From: Yaniella flava
Lineage (GTDB): Bacteria; Actinomycetota; Actinomycetes; Actinomycetales; Micrococcaceae
Assembly (NCBI RefSeq): GCF_039529295.1
Contig: NZ_BAAAMN010000003.1
Coordinates: 62,001-126,000, forward strand
Length of the DNA stretch: 64,000 nucleotides
Direction of reading: 5' to 3'
The notes under the pieces are model-generated. The model ran no database searches, was not told the origin of the DNA, and was given only the letters and a program-made list of their open reading frames with translations. Every line of letters starts with the position of its first letter. Position 1 is the stretch's first letter. Made by a program: the position numbers and the translations under genes. Of the stretch, positions 43,728 through 50,829 are shown piece by piece.

Positions 43728-44927
43728 TTAAGCTGGTTGTTCTGTGGGTGGGCCAGCCGACTGACTGGGTTCCGGTTCGGGGTCCGGGTCTTCCAGCCAT
43801 GGTTTCTTCGATAAGTATTTTACAAACGCGTTGATAAACGCCATCACTGGCACAGCAAAGACGGCACCGACCAGTCCCATGGTGGCGGTACCTGCGGCCA
43901 CGGCCAAGAAGACTGCCAACGGGTGGAGGTTCACGGCTTTGCCCATCACGAGTGGCTGCAGGACGTTTGATTCAAGTTGCTGGACGCCCAACACGACCGC
44001 CAACATCAGCAGCGCGTTCACCCAGTCATTGGCGACCAGGGCGAGCAGCACGGCGATACCACCGGTGAGGAAAGCACCAACGATGGGGATGAATGCCCCC
44101 AGAAAGACGAGGACACCCAGGGGCATGGCTAATGGTACGCCTAGTAGCCACGCGCCCATGCCGATACCGACGGCATCGACGAAGGCCACGAAGATTTGGA
44201 CGCGGACGTATGAGCCGAGTGCGCCCCAGCCGGCGTAGCCTGCACCGTCCACCGCACGGCGGTGGATGAACGGTATGAAGTTGAGCAAAAAGCTCCAGAT
44301 TTTCGGGCCGTCTTTCAAAAAGAAAATCAGCGCAAAGAGCGCCATGACAATGCCAGCAAGGATGTTTGTTGCTGTGGAGCCGAAATCGAGGGCTCCGGAG
44401 ACGATTGCACCGGAGTTTTCTTGCAGTGTGTTGGTGACATCACCGAGGAGTTCTTGGTAATCCAGGTTTTCAAACGATAAGCCCCAGGATTCAACCAGCG
44501 CGATCAGGTCTCGGATACCTGCCATGACGGAGGCCTGCATCGTGGCGAAACCCGCCGCCAACTGTTGGCCAGCTACGGTGAGGAGCGCGACAACGACCAT
44601 GGTGAGCAAGGCGGTCAGCGTGAGCGAGGATAGCACCGGTGGAAATTTGAGTTTCAACAGGAACCGGTGGGCCGGCTGCAGCAGTGTCGCAAGTAACGCG
44701 GCGATCAGGACGGGAATAATCAGTAAGGAGACGTGAGAGAGCAACCAGACTGCTACTGCGGTCATTGCGATGATGAGCAGCACACGCCAGGACCAGGCAG
44801 CTGCAACCACCACTCCGTAGGGCAAGTCTGTGGCAAGTTTCTCTTGGACACGTTTGGAAATCACCGTCTTCGGCTTCTTGCTATCAGCTGGTTTATTCCC
44901 AGCCGACGACGTTGATGGTGTGGTCAC
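43728..44927 (-). CDS. AI-2E family transporter
   Basis: 399 residues with about eight transmembrane helices. The family pattern is clear: paired N-terminal helices, the amphipathic region with FATMQASVMAGIRDLI, a central soluble part and ALGVFLGAFIPIVGAFLTG-like PLGVLVFLGAFIPIVGAF. The C-terminus has ESNVLQPLVMGKAVNLHPL. Members export autoinducer-2 or act as ion antiporters, and the substrate cannot be assigned. AAAGGAG precedes the GTG start. Ends with a Pro/Glu-rich tail. Confidence 0.86.
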   Translation of the reverse strand: MTTPSTSSAGNKPADSKKPKTVISKRVQEKLATDLPYGVVVAAAWSWRVLLIIAMTAVAVWLLSHVSLLIIPVLIAALLATLLQPAHRFLLKLKFPPVLSSLTLTALLTMVVVALLTVAGQQLAAGFATMQASVMAGIRDLIALVESWGLSFENLDYQELLGDVTNTLQENSGAIVSGALDFGSTATNILAGIVMALFALIFFLKDGPKIWSFLLNFIPFIHRRAVDGAGYAGWGALGSYVRVQIFVAFVDAVGIGMGAWLLGVPLAMPLGVLVFLGAFIPIVGAFLTGGIAVLLALVANDWVNALLMLAVVLGVQQLESNVLQPLVMGKAVNLHPLAVFLAVAAGTATMGLVGAVFAVPVMAFINAFVKYLSKKPWLEDPDPEPEPSQSAGPPTEQPA

Positions 44928-44999
44928 ACGGTCTCCTTTGTCCAGCTGTTGCCTAGCGTAATCCTTGGCTGGAAGTGGATTGGCTATATTCCTTCAGAA

Positions 45000-45043
45000 T
45001 ACAACGGTGGCCGGCCCCCGTTTGGGAACCGGCCACCGTTGTA
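45000..45043. terminator. Terminator downstream of the Bax1-family gene
   Basis: A perfect 15-bp stem, TACAACGGTGGCCGG (45000-45014) / CCGGCCACCGTTGTA (45029-45043), placed 26 bp past the stop. Confidence 0.78.
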
Positions 45044-45069
45044 TGTAAAGCGAGTTACGCGAGGGCTTC

Positions 45070-45954
45070 CTAGTCTTGGTTGAAGATCGCCAGAATACGC
45101 AGGATCTCAACGTAGAGCCAGACCATAGTGGTCGCCAGACCGAATGCGGCAGTCCACGAGTAACGCTCTGGAGCGCCTGCACGGACACCTTCTTCAATCG
45201 AGGTGAAGTCCATGACCAACGAGTAGGAGGCCAAGAACACGGCGAGCAAGCCGATAGCGATGCCCAACCAGCCGGAACGCATGCCGAACATGCCGTCAAT
45301 GGCACCGGTGATCATGAGCACAAAGTTCAGCACGCTAAAGAGCAGGTACCCGACCATCGCAATCATGACGATGCGAGTCATCTTTGGAGTCGCACGGACC
45401 TTACCGGAGCGGTAGAGCGCCAGTACAACGGCGAATACCGACAAGGTCGCAAGGACAGCTTGGAAAGCGATGCCTGGCCAGCGCTGATCGAACATTGACG
45501 ACAGGCCGCCCAGGAATACACCCGTGGCAACCGCATAGATCGAAATCATTGCCGGTGACGGTTCGCGCTTGAAGGCGTTGATCAGACCAAAGACGAAGCC
45601 GACGCCCGCCGCAATAAAGTAGAGACCGGCGTTTTCCACCGGGGTGGCGAAGGTCCAGCCGAAGACGGCGCCTGCCACGAGCATCAAGAAGACCAAGCTC
45701 GTGCGGTTGATCACCGAGCCATAGGTCATGCGGCCGGTATCAGCCGCTGTGGCCGATGGCTGCTGGTACATCTGGGCCAGCTGCTCGGAGCTCATGTTGC
45801 CGGGGTCGCCGGTCTGTGGTGCCTGGCCAACGGAACCTGTTGGCTGGCTCTGCTGAGCCTGACCTTGTGCATACTGGTAACCAGCATGCTGTTCCTGCCG
45901 GGCCTGCTGTACAGGCTCCTGGAAGGCCTTTGAACGGAATACGGGGTTGGGCAT
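45070..45954 (-). CDS. Bax inhibitor-1/YccA family membrane protein
   Basis: 294 residues from the ATG at 45952-45954, with GAAAGGA upstream; the frame continues to 46002 without a better start. The N-terminal ~85 residues are Gln-rich and probably disordered. Seven transmembrane helices follow, starting after MTYGSVINRTSLVFLML. The actinobacterial YccA-like group is abundant and its role is unresolved; some BI-1 homologues conduct Ca2+. Transcribed alone, ending at a strong terminator. Confidence 0.85.
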   Translation of the reverse strand: MPNPVFRSKAFQEPVQQARQEQHAGYQYAQGQAQQSQPTGSVGQAPQTGDPGNMSSEQLAQMYQQPSATAADTGRMTYGSVINRTSLVFLMLVAGAVFGWTFATPVENAGLYFIAAGVGFVFGLINAFKREPSPAMISIYAVATGVFLGGLSSMFDQRWPGIAFQAVLATLSVFAVVLALYRSGKVRATPKMTRIVMIAMVGYLLFSVLNFVLMITGAIDGMFGMRSGWLGIAIGLLAVFLASYSLVMDFTSIEEGVRAGAPERYSWTAAFGLATTMVWLYVEILRILAIFNQD

Positions 45955-46155
45955 GCCAATCCTTTCTCGACAATCCCACCGGCTAGGAGGTCCGGTAGGC
46001 ATATCACAATCGTCCTCTAGCCTAATGCCACAACCACGTCATTGCACGCCAAAGCATAAGTTTTTGACAAAAATTCACATTGCGCGGAGCGTCTTCCTTC
46101 GTATGCAAACCCCGTAAGCTGAGTAAGAACCGGATGTAGATGCGAAAGGACCGTT

Positions 46156-46701
46156 TTGAGCCAGCAGCAAGCACAGCAAAAACCACCGTCAAAATTTCCG
46201 CAATATATTGCGCCTATCATTATTTTGATCTTGGCTGCCGGTGCGGCAATCTACGGCGTGCTCTGGTCCATGGACGAATCAAATAACACCGCCTCGAACG
46301 ATGCTGCAACAACAGATCAAAGCGAGCAACCAGCGCAACCCGATAACTCGGCCCATCCGGCAGATGTAGAACAAGAATTCCCCGAAGCTGACGCATCACA
46401 ACACGAAGCACTGGCAGCCGCTCGGTCGGAATTGGAGCTCTATGTTTTATCTGAACACCAGCTTCAGCTCGTGCTAGCTGACCCACAGTTCGGCTACGAA
46501 TTGGAACAAGATGCAATAGACTTTGCCGTGGAAAATGTAGCCGTTGATTGGAATGAGCAGGCACACCAATACGCGGCGGCGACACTGAACGAATTCCCTG
46601 ACGTTGAAGTAACTGATCTTCAAGAAATTATGGTGAATGATCCTGAAGGTCCCCAGTTCACTGAGGAACAAACCGAGTATGCTCTATCGCAACTGGACTA
46701 A
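46156..46701 (+). CDS. Membrane-anchored Ltp-domain protein
   Basis: 181 residues from a TTG start with AAAGGA upstream. One N-terminal transmembrane helix (about 15-35) has no lipobox Cys. An acidic Asn/Gln/Pro-rich linker leads to two tandem Ltp repeats, seen in AARSELELYVLSEHQLQLVL...FAVENVAVDWNEQA and AAATLNEFPDVEVTDLQEIM...FTEEQTEYALSQL. Ltp domains occur in surface lipoproteins, including a phage protein that blocks DNA injection (superinfection exclusion). Whether this one does so is unknown. A second membrane-protein gene follows 21 bp later. Confidence 0.75.
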   Translation: MSQQQAQQKPPSKFPQYIAPIIILILAAGAAIYGVLWSMDESNNTASNDAATTDQSEQPAQPDNSAHPADVEQEFPEADASQHEALAAARSELELYVLSEHQLQLVLADPQFGYELEQDAIDFAVENVAVDWNEQAHQYAAATLNEFPDVEVTDLQEIMVNDPEGPQFTEEQTEYALSQLD

Positions 46702-46722
46702 CGACGAGCTATTGAGGAAGCC

Positions 46723-47289
46723 ATGACGAGTCAAGATCATCCCACACCCGAGGACTCCCAGCCTGCTGCCGACTCGTCCGCGTCATTCGCTCCGCCTCCC
46801 CCGCTGCCGAGTGTCCCCGGAGATACCGACATTGAAGATGAGAACGACGACGATTTCGAAGGCGTCGGTCTTGCCACCGAGATGGTCTTTTCAGGTCAGC
46901 AACGCGAAGCCCTGCGCAGCGGATCAGCTTATGAGCACCTCGACACCGGAGAACTATCCTCCGACGACGCCGAGACAAACTACGACGACGTACAGCATAC
47001 GACGCAGCTGATTATTGGCGAAGAACCAGTTGCCGCACGTCCTATTCCGCCAATACAGCAACAGCCACAGCCCACCTCGTATAGCCAGCAGTCATACGCG
47101 CCCGCACAAACCCAGCCGCCGGCCGCACACCGATCTGCGGAGAATGCCGCACAGCAGCATTACTCCCAGGCGACCGGTTCTTCAAACGAACCATTTGCCA
47201 TCACCATGATGATTGTCTTGGGAATCGTCGCACTCGGAGTCTTCGGGGTGTTAGGGCTGCTCATCTACCGTGTGCTTGCTGGCGGATAG
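46723..47289 (+). CDS. Pro/Gln-rich protein with C-terminal transmembrane helix
   Basis: 188 residues, not recognised. An acidic N-terminus (EDENDDDFEG) and a Gln/Pro-rich middle (IPPIQQQPQPTSYSQQSY) precede a single transmembrane helix at the C-terminus (about 160-185), so it is tail-anchored with the bulk in the cytoplasm. GAGGAAG precedes the ATG. The 21-bp gap suggests co-expression with the Ltp-domain gene. Confidence 0.65.
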   Translation: MTSQDHPTPEDSQPAADSSASFAPPPPLPSVPGDTDIEDENDDDFEGVGLATEMVFSGQQREALRSGSAYEHLDTGELSSDDAETNYDDVQHTTQLIIGEEPVAARPIPPIQQQPQPTSYSQQSYAPAQTQPPAAHRSAENAAQQHYSQATGSSNEPFAITMMIVLGIVALGVFGVLGLLIYRVLAGG

Positions 47290-47300
47290 CCACACAAAAA

Positions 47301-47344
47301 AATCTGGGCCCTACCACCGGATACTTGGCGGTACGACCCAGATT
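47301..47344. terminator. Bidirectional terminator, Pro/Gln protein and hbd
   Basis: AATCTGGG (47301-47308) pairs with CCCAGATT (47337-47344), and TACC/GGTA pairs inside. A-rich flanks on both sides provide U-tracts for both strands. Confidence 0.7.
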
Positions 47345-47358
47345 GCTAAAAACACAGC

Positions 47359-48222
47359 TTATTTGCTGTAGTCGTAAAATCCTTTACCGGTCTTTCGACC
47401 AAGGTTGCCGTCGTCAACGAGCTTCGTCAGGGTCGGGCTGACCTCATTGACGAGCTCATCGTTAGGCTCCTGTGCCGCCAACTTTTGGATACCGTGATTG
47501 ATATCAACACCCACCAGATCCATGAGCGTGAACGGCCCCATCGGGTGGCTCAGGCCTTCTTTGATCGCTGTATCGATGTCTTCGACCGAAGCATAGCCGT
47601 CCTCATAGAGGTGGAGCGCTTCGCCAACGATAGCCATCAGGATACGGTTCACAATGAACCCAAAGATTTCCTTTTCGACGACCACCGGGGTCTTGCCCAA
47701 GGCTTTAGCCAGCTCTAAGGAGCGATCCAGGGTTTCCTGATGGGTGTGTTCGCCGCCTACAACTTCAACCAGTGCCATCTGCAGTACCGGGTTGAAGAAG
47801 TGCACGTTGCACACGCGCTCAGGGTGTTTGAGTCCTTCAGCCAATTTCGAAGAAACAATCGACGAGGAGTTCGAGGCGAGAATAGTTTCTGGAGCCGCAA
47901 CGGCGTCAAGATCAGCGAATAGTTGCTGTTTGATCTCTAGATCCTCGACAATCGCTTCAACGACGAACGAGGAGTTTTTGACTGCAGTATCGCGATCGGT
48001 GGTGAATTCCAGGTTGTCGAAACCAGTCTCGACGGCTTCTTCACTCACGCGCTGACGCTCAATCAGGCGGCCGGTCGATTTTTTGAGCTGCTCGCGGGCG
48101 TTCTCGAGGAAACGCTCCTCGACATCCACGAGGTAGGTTTGGAAACCACTCATTGCTGCAACGAACGCAACTTCGCGGCCCATAGTGCCGCCGCCGATCA
48201 CAGTGATCGCAGATTCTTTCAT
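47359..48222 (-). CDS. 3-hydroxyacyl-CoA (3-hydroxybutyryl-CoA) dehydrogenase
   Basis: 287 residues. The N-terminal Rossmann motif GGGTMGREVA is at 10-19. ASNSSSIVSSKLAEGLKHPERVCNVHFFNPV contains the catalytic His, and GFIVNRILMAIVGEA and HPMGPFTLMDLVGVD belong to the C-terminal domain. It oxidises 3-hydroxyacyl-CoA with NAD+. Length and shape fit short-chain (FadB2/Hbd) enzymes; PaaH is an alternative. A remnant thioesterase gene lies upstream on the same strand. Confidence 0.9.
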   Translation of the reverse strand: MKESAITVIGGGTMGREVAFVAAMSGFQTYLVDVEERFLENAREQLKKSTGRLIERQRVSEEAVETGFDNLEFTTDRDTAVKNSSFVVEAIVEDLEIKQQLFADLDAVAAPETILASNSSSIVSSKLAEGLKHPERVCNVHFFNPVLQMALVEVVGGEHTHQETLDRSLELAKALGKTPVVVEKEIFGFIVNRILMAIVGEALHLYEDGYASVEDIDTAIKEGLSHPMGPFTLMDLVGVDINHGIQKLAAQEPNDELVNEVSPTLTKLVDDGNLGRKTGKGFYDYSK

Positions 48223-48337
48223 ATTGCTTCTTTCCTAATTTCTTTGGTCAATTCTTCGGAAATCATTCTACGGATCGAATCTGAATACAACGTTTGAGCA
48301 GCTGATTATTCACTGACGAAAGTGAACAGCACCACTG

Positions 48338-48735
48338 TTAGTGAGCTACTGCTGCAAGATGATCGCCCAAGAATGCTTTCTGGTCTTCAGGGATTGGTTC
48401 CGGTCGATGATCGGGACCCACGTTGATATAGACGACCCGCGACTCAGCGGTGAGCTCTTCGTTTTGGTAGGCCTGCTCGTGCAGCGTAAACGAACTCGTA
48501 CCGATCCGTTCGACCTGAATCTCGACAGTGACTCAGGTGCCAAGACGAGTTCCCGGTGAAAAGTAATCGTGTATTCCTTGATCATCAACGGGAACGCGGT
48601 CGCATCATTCGGATCCATAAACGCATCAAGCAATTCGTGCCGAGCTTCTTGGAACCAGGCCGGTAAGACCGTGTTGTGGACATGACCGGATGGGCCCAAA
48701 TCATCGATTCTCGGCAGGACGCTGGCTGTTATCAA
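48338..48735 (-). pseudogene. Acyl-CoA thioesterase (hotdog/4HBT), frameshifted
   Basis: The 5' part (TTG 48735, with GAGGA upstream) encodes LPRIDDLGPSGHVHNTVLPAWFQEARHELLD, the 4HBT active-site region. After ELVLAPES near 48530 the conserved sequence continues in another frame: TVEIQVERIGTSSFTLHEQA... to a stop at 48338-48340. A one-base loss around 48525-48535 explains this. The shifted frame also contains a TGA just upstream of the junction, so there may be two lesions. In the original frame the protein would be 129 residues with a nonsense C-terminus. Adjacent to hbd, which suggests a lost CoA-ester pair. Confidence 0.75.
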
Positions 48736-48861
48736 TGCTATTCCTCATGGTGTTTGGGGTTACAGACAAAGCGACGACTCATGCCACCTTTTGTATTTCT
48801 GCGCTTCTTTCCCTCACGGGAGCTCCAAGGACCCAAGACTGCCGAGGAGGCCTCGCTGAAA

Positions 48862-49947
48862 CTAAGTTCTGGACGGTTGTTCAACTTTTGCCTCGGCTTG
48901 GTCCTCTGACGCAGAGCTAGGTTCGGACGTTGTCTTGGACTTTGGTCGAACTCTGGTCCATATTGATCGCCACACCCCACTCAGCCACGCTTGAATAGTC
49001 AACCATGTGCCGCTTGAGACAAGAACTGCGTCTGCTGAAGCCATGATGCCAGAGAAGAACGGCAGCCCCATGATCACTGCGATTCCAAGGTGCATCCCCA
49101 AAATCGAAACGAGTGCGATACGCCGCGTAATCGGATGGAAGAGCAGAAACGGGGAGGCAATCTGGACAATCACTGTGCCATAAGTGGCCAGGGTGACAAT
49201 CCAAGAATTGTGGGTGAGTAAATCACTGAGCCAGGGAAAAACGCCGTACGCTTCAGACTGCAGAGGATAATAAACCGCAGTGCCATTTTCCCATAGCGCT
49301 CCCTGAACCTTATAAACACCGGCTTCAAAATAGACGATACATAGTTGGGCTACTACCACGCACAGGGCTACGTTGTGCAGTACTGTGCCAAACTCCGTCT
49401 CACGCTTTTCCGCAGCGCCATGTTTCCGCTGGCGAAACCAGTTGTCCAGGGACCAACGTTTCGAAAGATCAGCAAAGATTAGATAGATCAACATGATCCG
49501 AATAAAGTAATTGCCCCCATCTGAGATTGGGGTGTTCTGTGCATTAATTGCAGTGTAGAAAATGAATAATAGGGGTGTGATAAATCGAGTGCGCCAGCCT
49601 ACTACGAAAGCTAACGCCAACAGGATGGCAACAATGTACCACCCCATGAAAAATGGAGTGCTCGCGCCTTCCAGAATATTCAAGGGCCATTTATACCCCA
49701 GAACGTCACGGTATGGTGCAAAATAGGCCGCGCCCGGTCCCCAGATTTTGAGTGCAATGGGTAGGTTGAACAGTAGCCATCCAAGAATAAATGATCCTGA
49801 CGCAATGCGCATGACCGCAAACCCATAAGAGGAGTGGCGACTGGATATGAACCAATCATAGATTCGCCCGACAAGCTTCTTCGGCCAATGTTTGTTGGCG
49901 GCAGTCCAACGTCTAATACTTGGTGCGGGATCAGAAGAGACGCTCAT
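48862..49947 (-). CDS. HTTM domain membrane protein
   Basis: 361 residues from the ATG at 49945-49947, with GGAGG upstream, overlapping the DUF5819 stop by 4 bp (ATGA). About eight hydrophobic segments include VMRIASGSFILGWLLFNLP and YFIRIMLIYLIFADLSKRWSLD. The layout matches the HTTM family (related to vitamin K-dependent gamma-carboxylase). The lysines needed for carboxylation could not be confirmed by eye. The C-terminus is Ser/Glu-rich. It is translationally coupled to DUF5819, a known partnership of unknown function. Confidence 0.8.
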   Translation of the reverse strand: MSVSSDPAPSIRRWTAANKHWPKKLVGRIYDWFISSRHSSYGFAVMRIASGSFILGWLLFNLPIALKIWGPGAAYFAPYRDVLGYKWPLNILEGASTPFFMGWYIVAILLALAFVVGWRTRFITPLLFIFYTAINAQNTPISDGGNYFIRIMLIYLIFADLSKRWSLDNWFRQRKHGAAEKRETEFGTVLHNVALCVVVAQLCIVYFEAGVYKVQGALWENGTAVYYPLQSEAYGVFPWLSDLLTHNSWIVTLATYGTVIVQIASPFLLFHPITRRIALVSILGMHLGIAVIMGLPFFSGIMASADAVLVSSGTWLTIQAWLSGVWRSIWTRVRPKSKTTSEPSSASEDQAEAKVEQPSRT

Positions 49948-50699
49948 TTCCAAACCTCCATCGTGTCTTCATCGAAGGTTTGGGCATCGCGCCAACCAAT
50001 GTACATTCGGTTCTCTGCCTTCTCCTCGGGTGGATTGTGCCGCTCACTGAAGTCAGGGACGGCTCCTCTTACCAGTTGAATCTCCACCATAGAGACTCCA
50101 CCCCATTCAGACAGAGCATATAACGAGGCAAACCCCACAGCTGAATCTTCTAACCGCTGGTAAAGGCGTACATCGGACAGTTCACCGTCCGGAATGCTTT
50201 CGGCTGCATCAGCGGAGTAAACGTCCACTCCGAAGGGAGGCTCACCCAGTACTGCTGGTTGGGCAACTTCCTGACGCAGATCATCATTCAGGTCTGACAT
50301 AGCACCCCATAGTCGGCCGACAATAGCTTTCGACTGCCGGGTTTCTCGGTTCGCAAAGATATTTCCCGAGAGGCTTTCCATCTCTTCGGCCGTGACATTG
50401 TGCCATTCTGTAAACTCAGCACCTGCATCACTTCCCTCGGCACAAACCTCAGGGCTGGACGTGCAACCTCGGACGACTAGATATTCATCTTGTGAATAGG
50501 GTCCTGGCGCAAAAAGGTTCCAGCCCTGGTCCAGCGGCCCCAAGAAATATCGGTTCAATTCCGGCTGCAAGGACGTCTTGATGGGAGTTGAGGGACCTGT
50601 GAACGCAAGCGTAGCTGCAATGTGCCCTGCTCCCACCATCGCCGCAACCACAAGCACGATCAGTGTCAACGCTCTTGGTCTCCGTTTAGTTGGCGTCAT
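49944..50699 (-). CDS. DUF5819 family protein
   Basis: 251 residues: an N-terminal membrane helix (LTLIVLVVAAMVGAGHIAATL) and an extracytoplasmic domain with RYFLGPLDQGWNLFAPGP, the characteristic Trp/Phe-rich motif of DUF5819. Two Cys (VRGCTSSPEVC) may form a disulfide. Its last codons overlap the HTTM gene. It lies just downstream of the large surface-protein gene but is separated from it by a hairpin. Function unknown. Confidence 0.8.
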   Translation of the reverse strand: MTPTKRRPRALTLIVLVVAAMVGAGHIAATLAFTGPSTPIKTSLQPELNRYFLGPLDQGWNLFAPGPYSQDEYLVVRGCTSSPEVCAEGSDAGAEFTEWHNVTAEEMESLSGNIFANRETRQSKAIVGRLWGAMSDLNDDLRQEVAQPAVLGEPPFGVDVYSADAAESIPDGELSDVRLYQRLEDSAVGFASLYALSEWGGVSMVEIQLVRGAVPDFSERHNPPEEKAENRMYIGWRDAQTFDEDTMEVWK

Positions 50700-50770
50700 C
50701 TGTTCATCGCTTTCGATCTTCCGGCAGGACGGATGCCTGCCAGCTTGTCCTTAACGTGCGAATGGAAGGA

Positions 50771-50791
50771 GCCGTCACGAGCTGTGACGGC
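50771..50791 (-). terminator. Hairpin after the surface-protein gene
   Basis: GCCGTCAC (50771-50778) / GTGACGGC (50784-50791), extended by GGAG/CTCC-type pairs. The U-tract on the minus strand is weak (TCCTTCC), so readthrough into DUF5819-HTTM is possible. Confidence 0.55.
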
Positions 50792-50829
50792 CCCTCCCAG
50801 TTCAATCACCAGTTCAGTGAACTGCTGTA

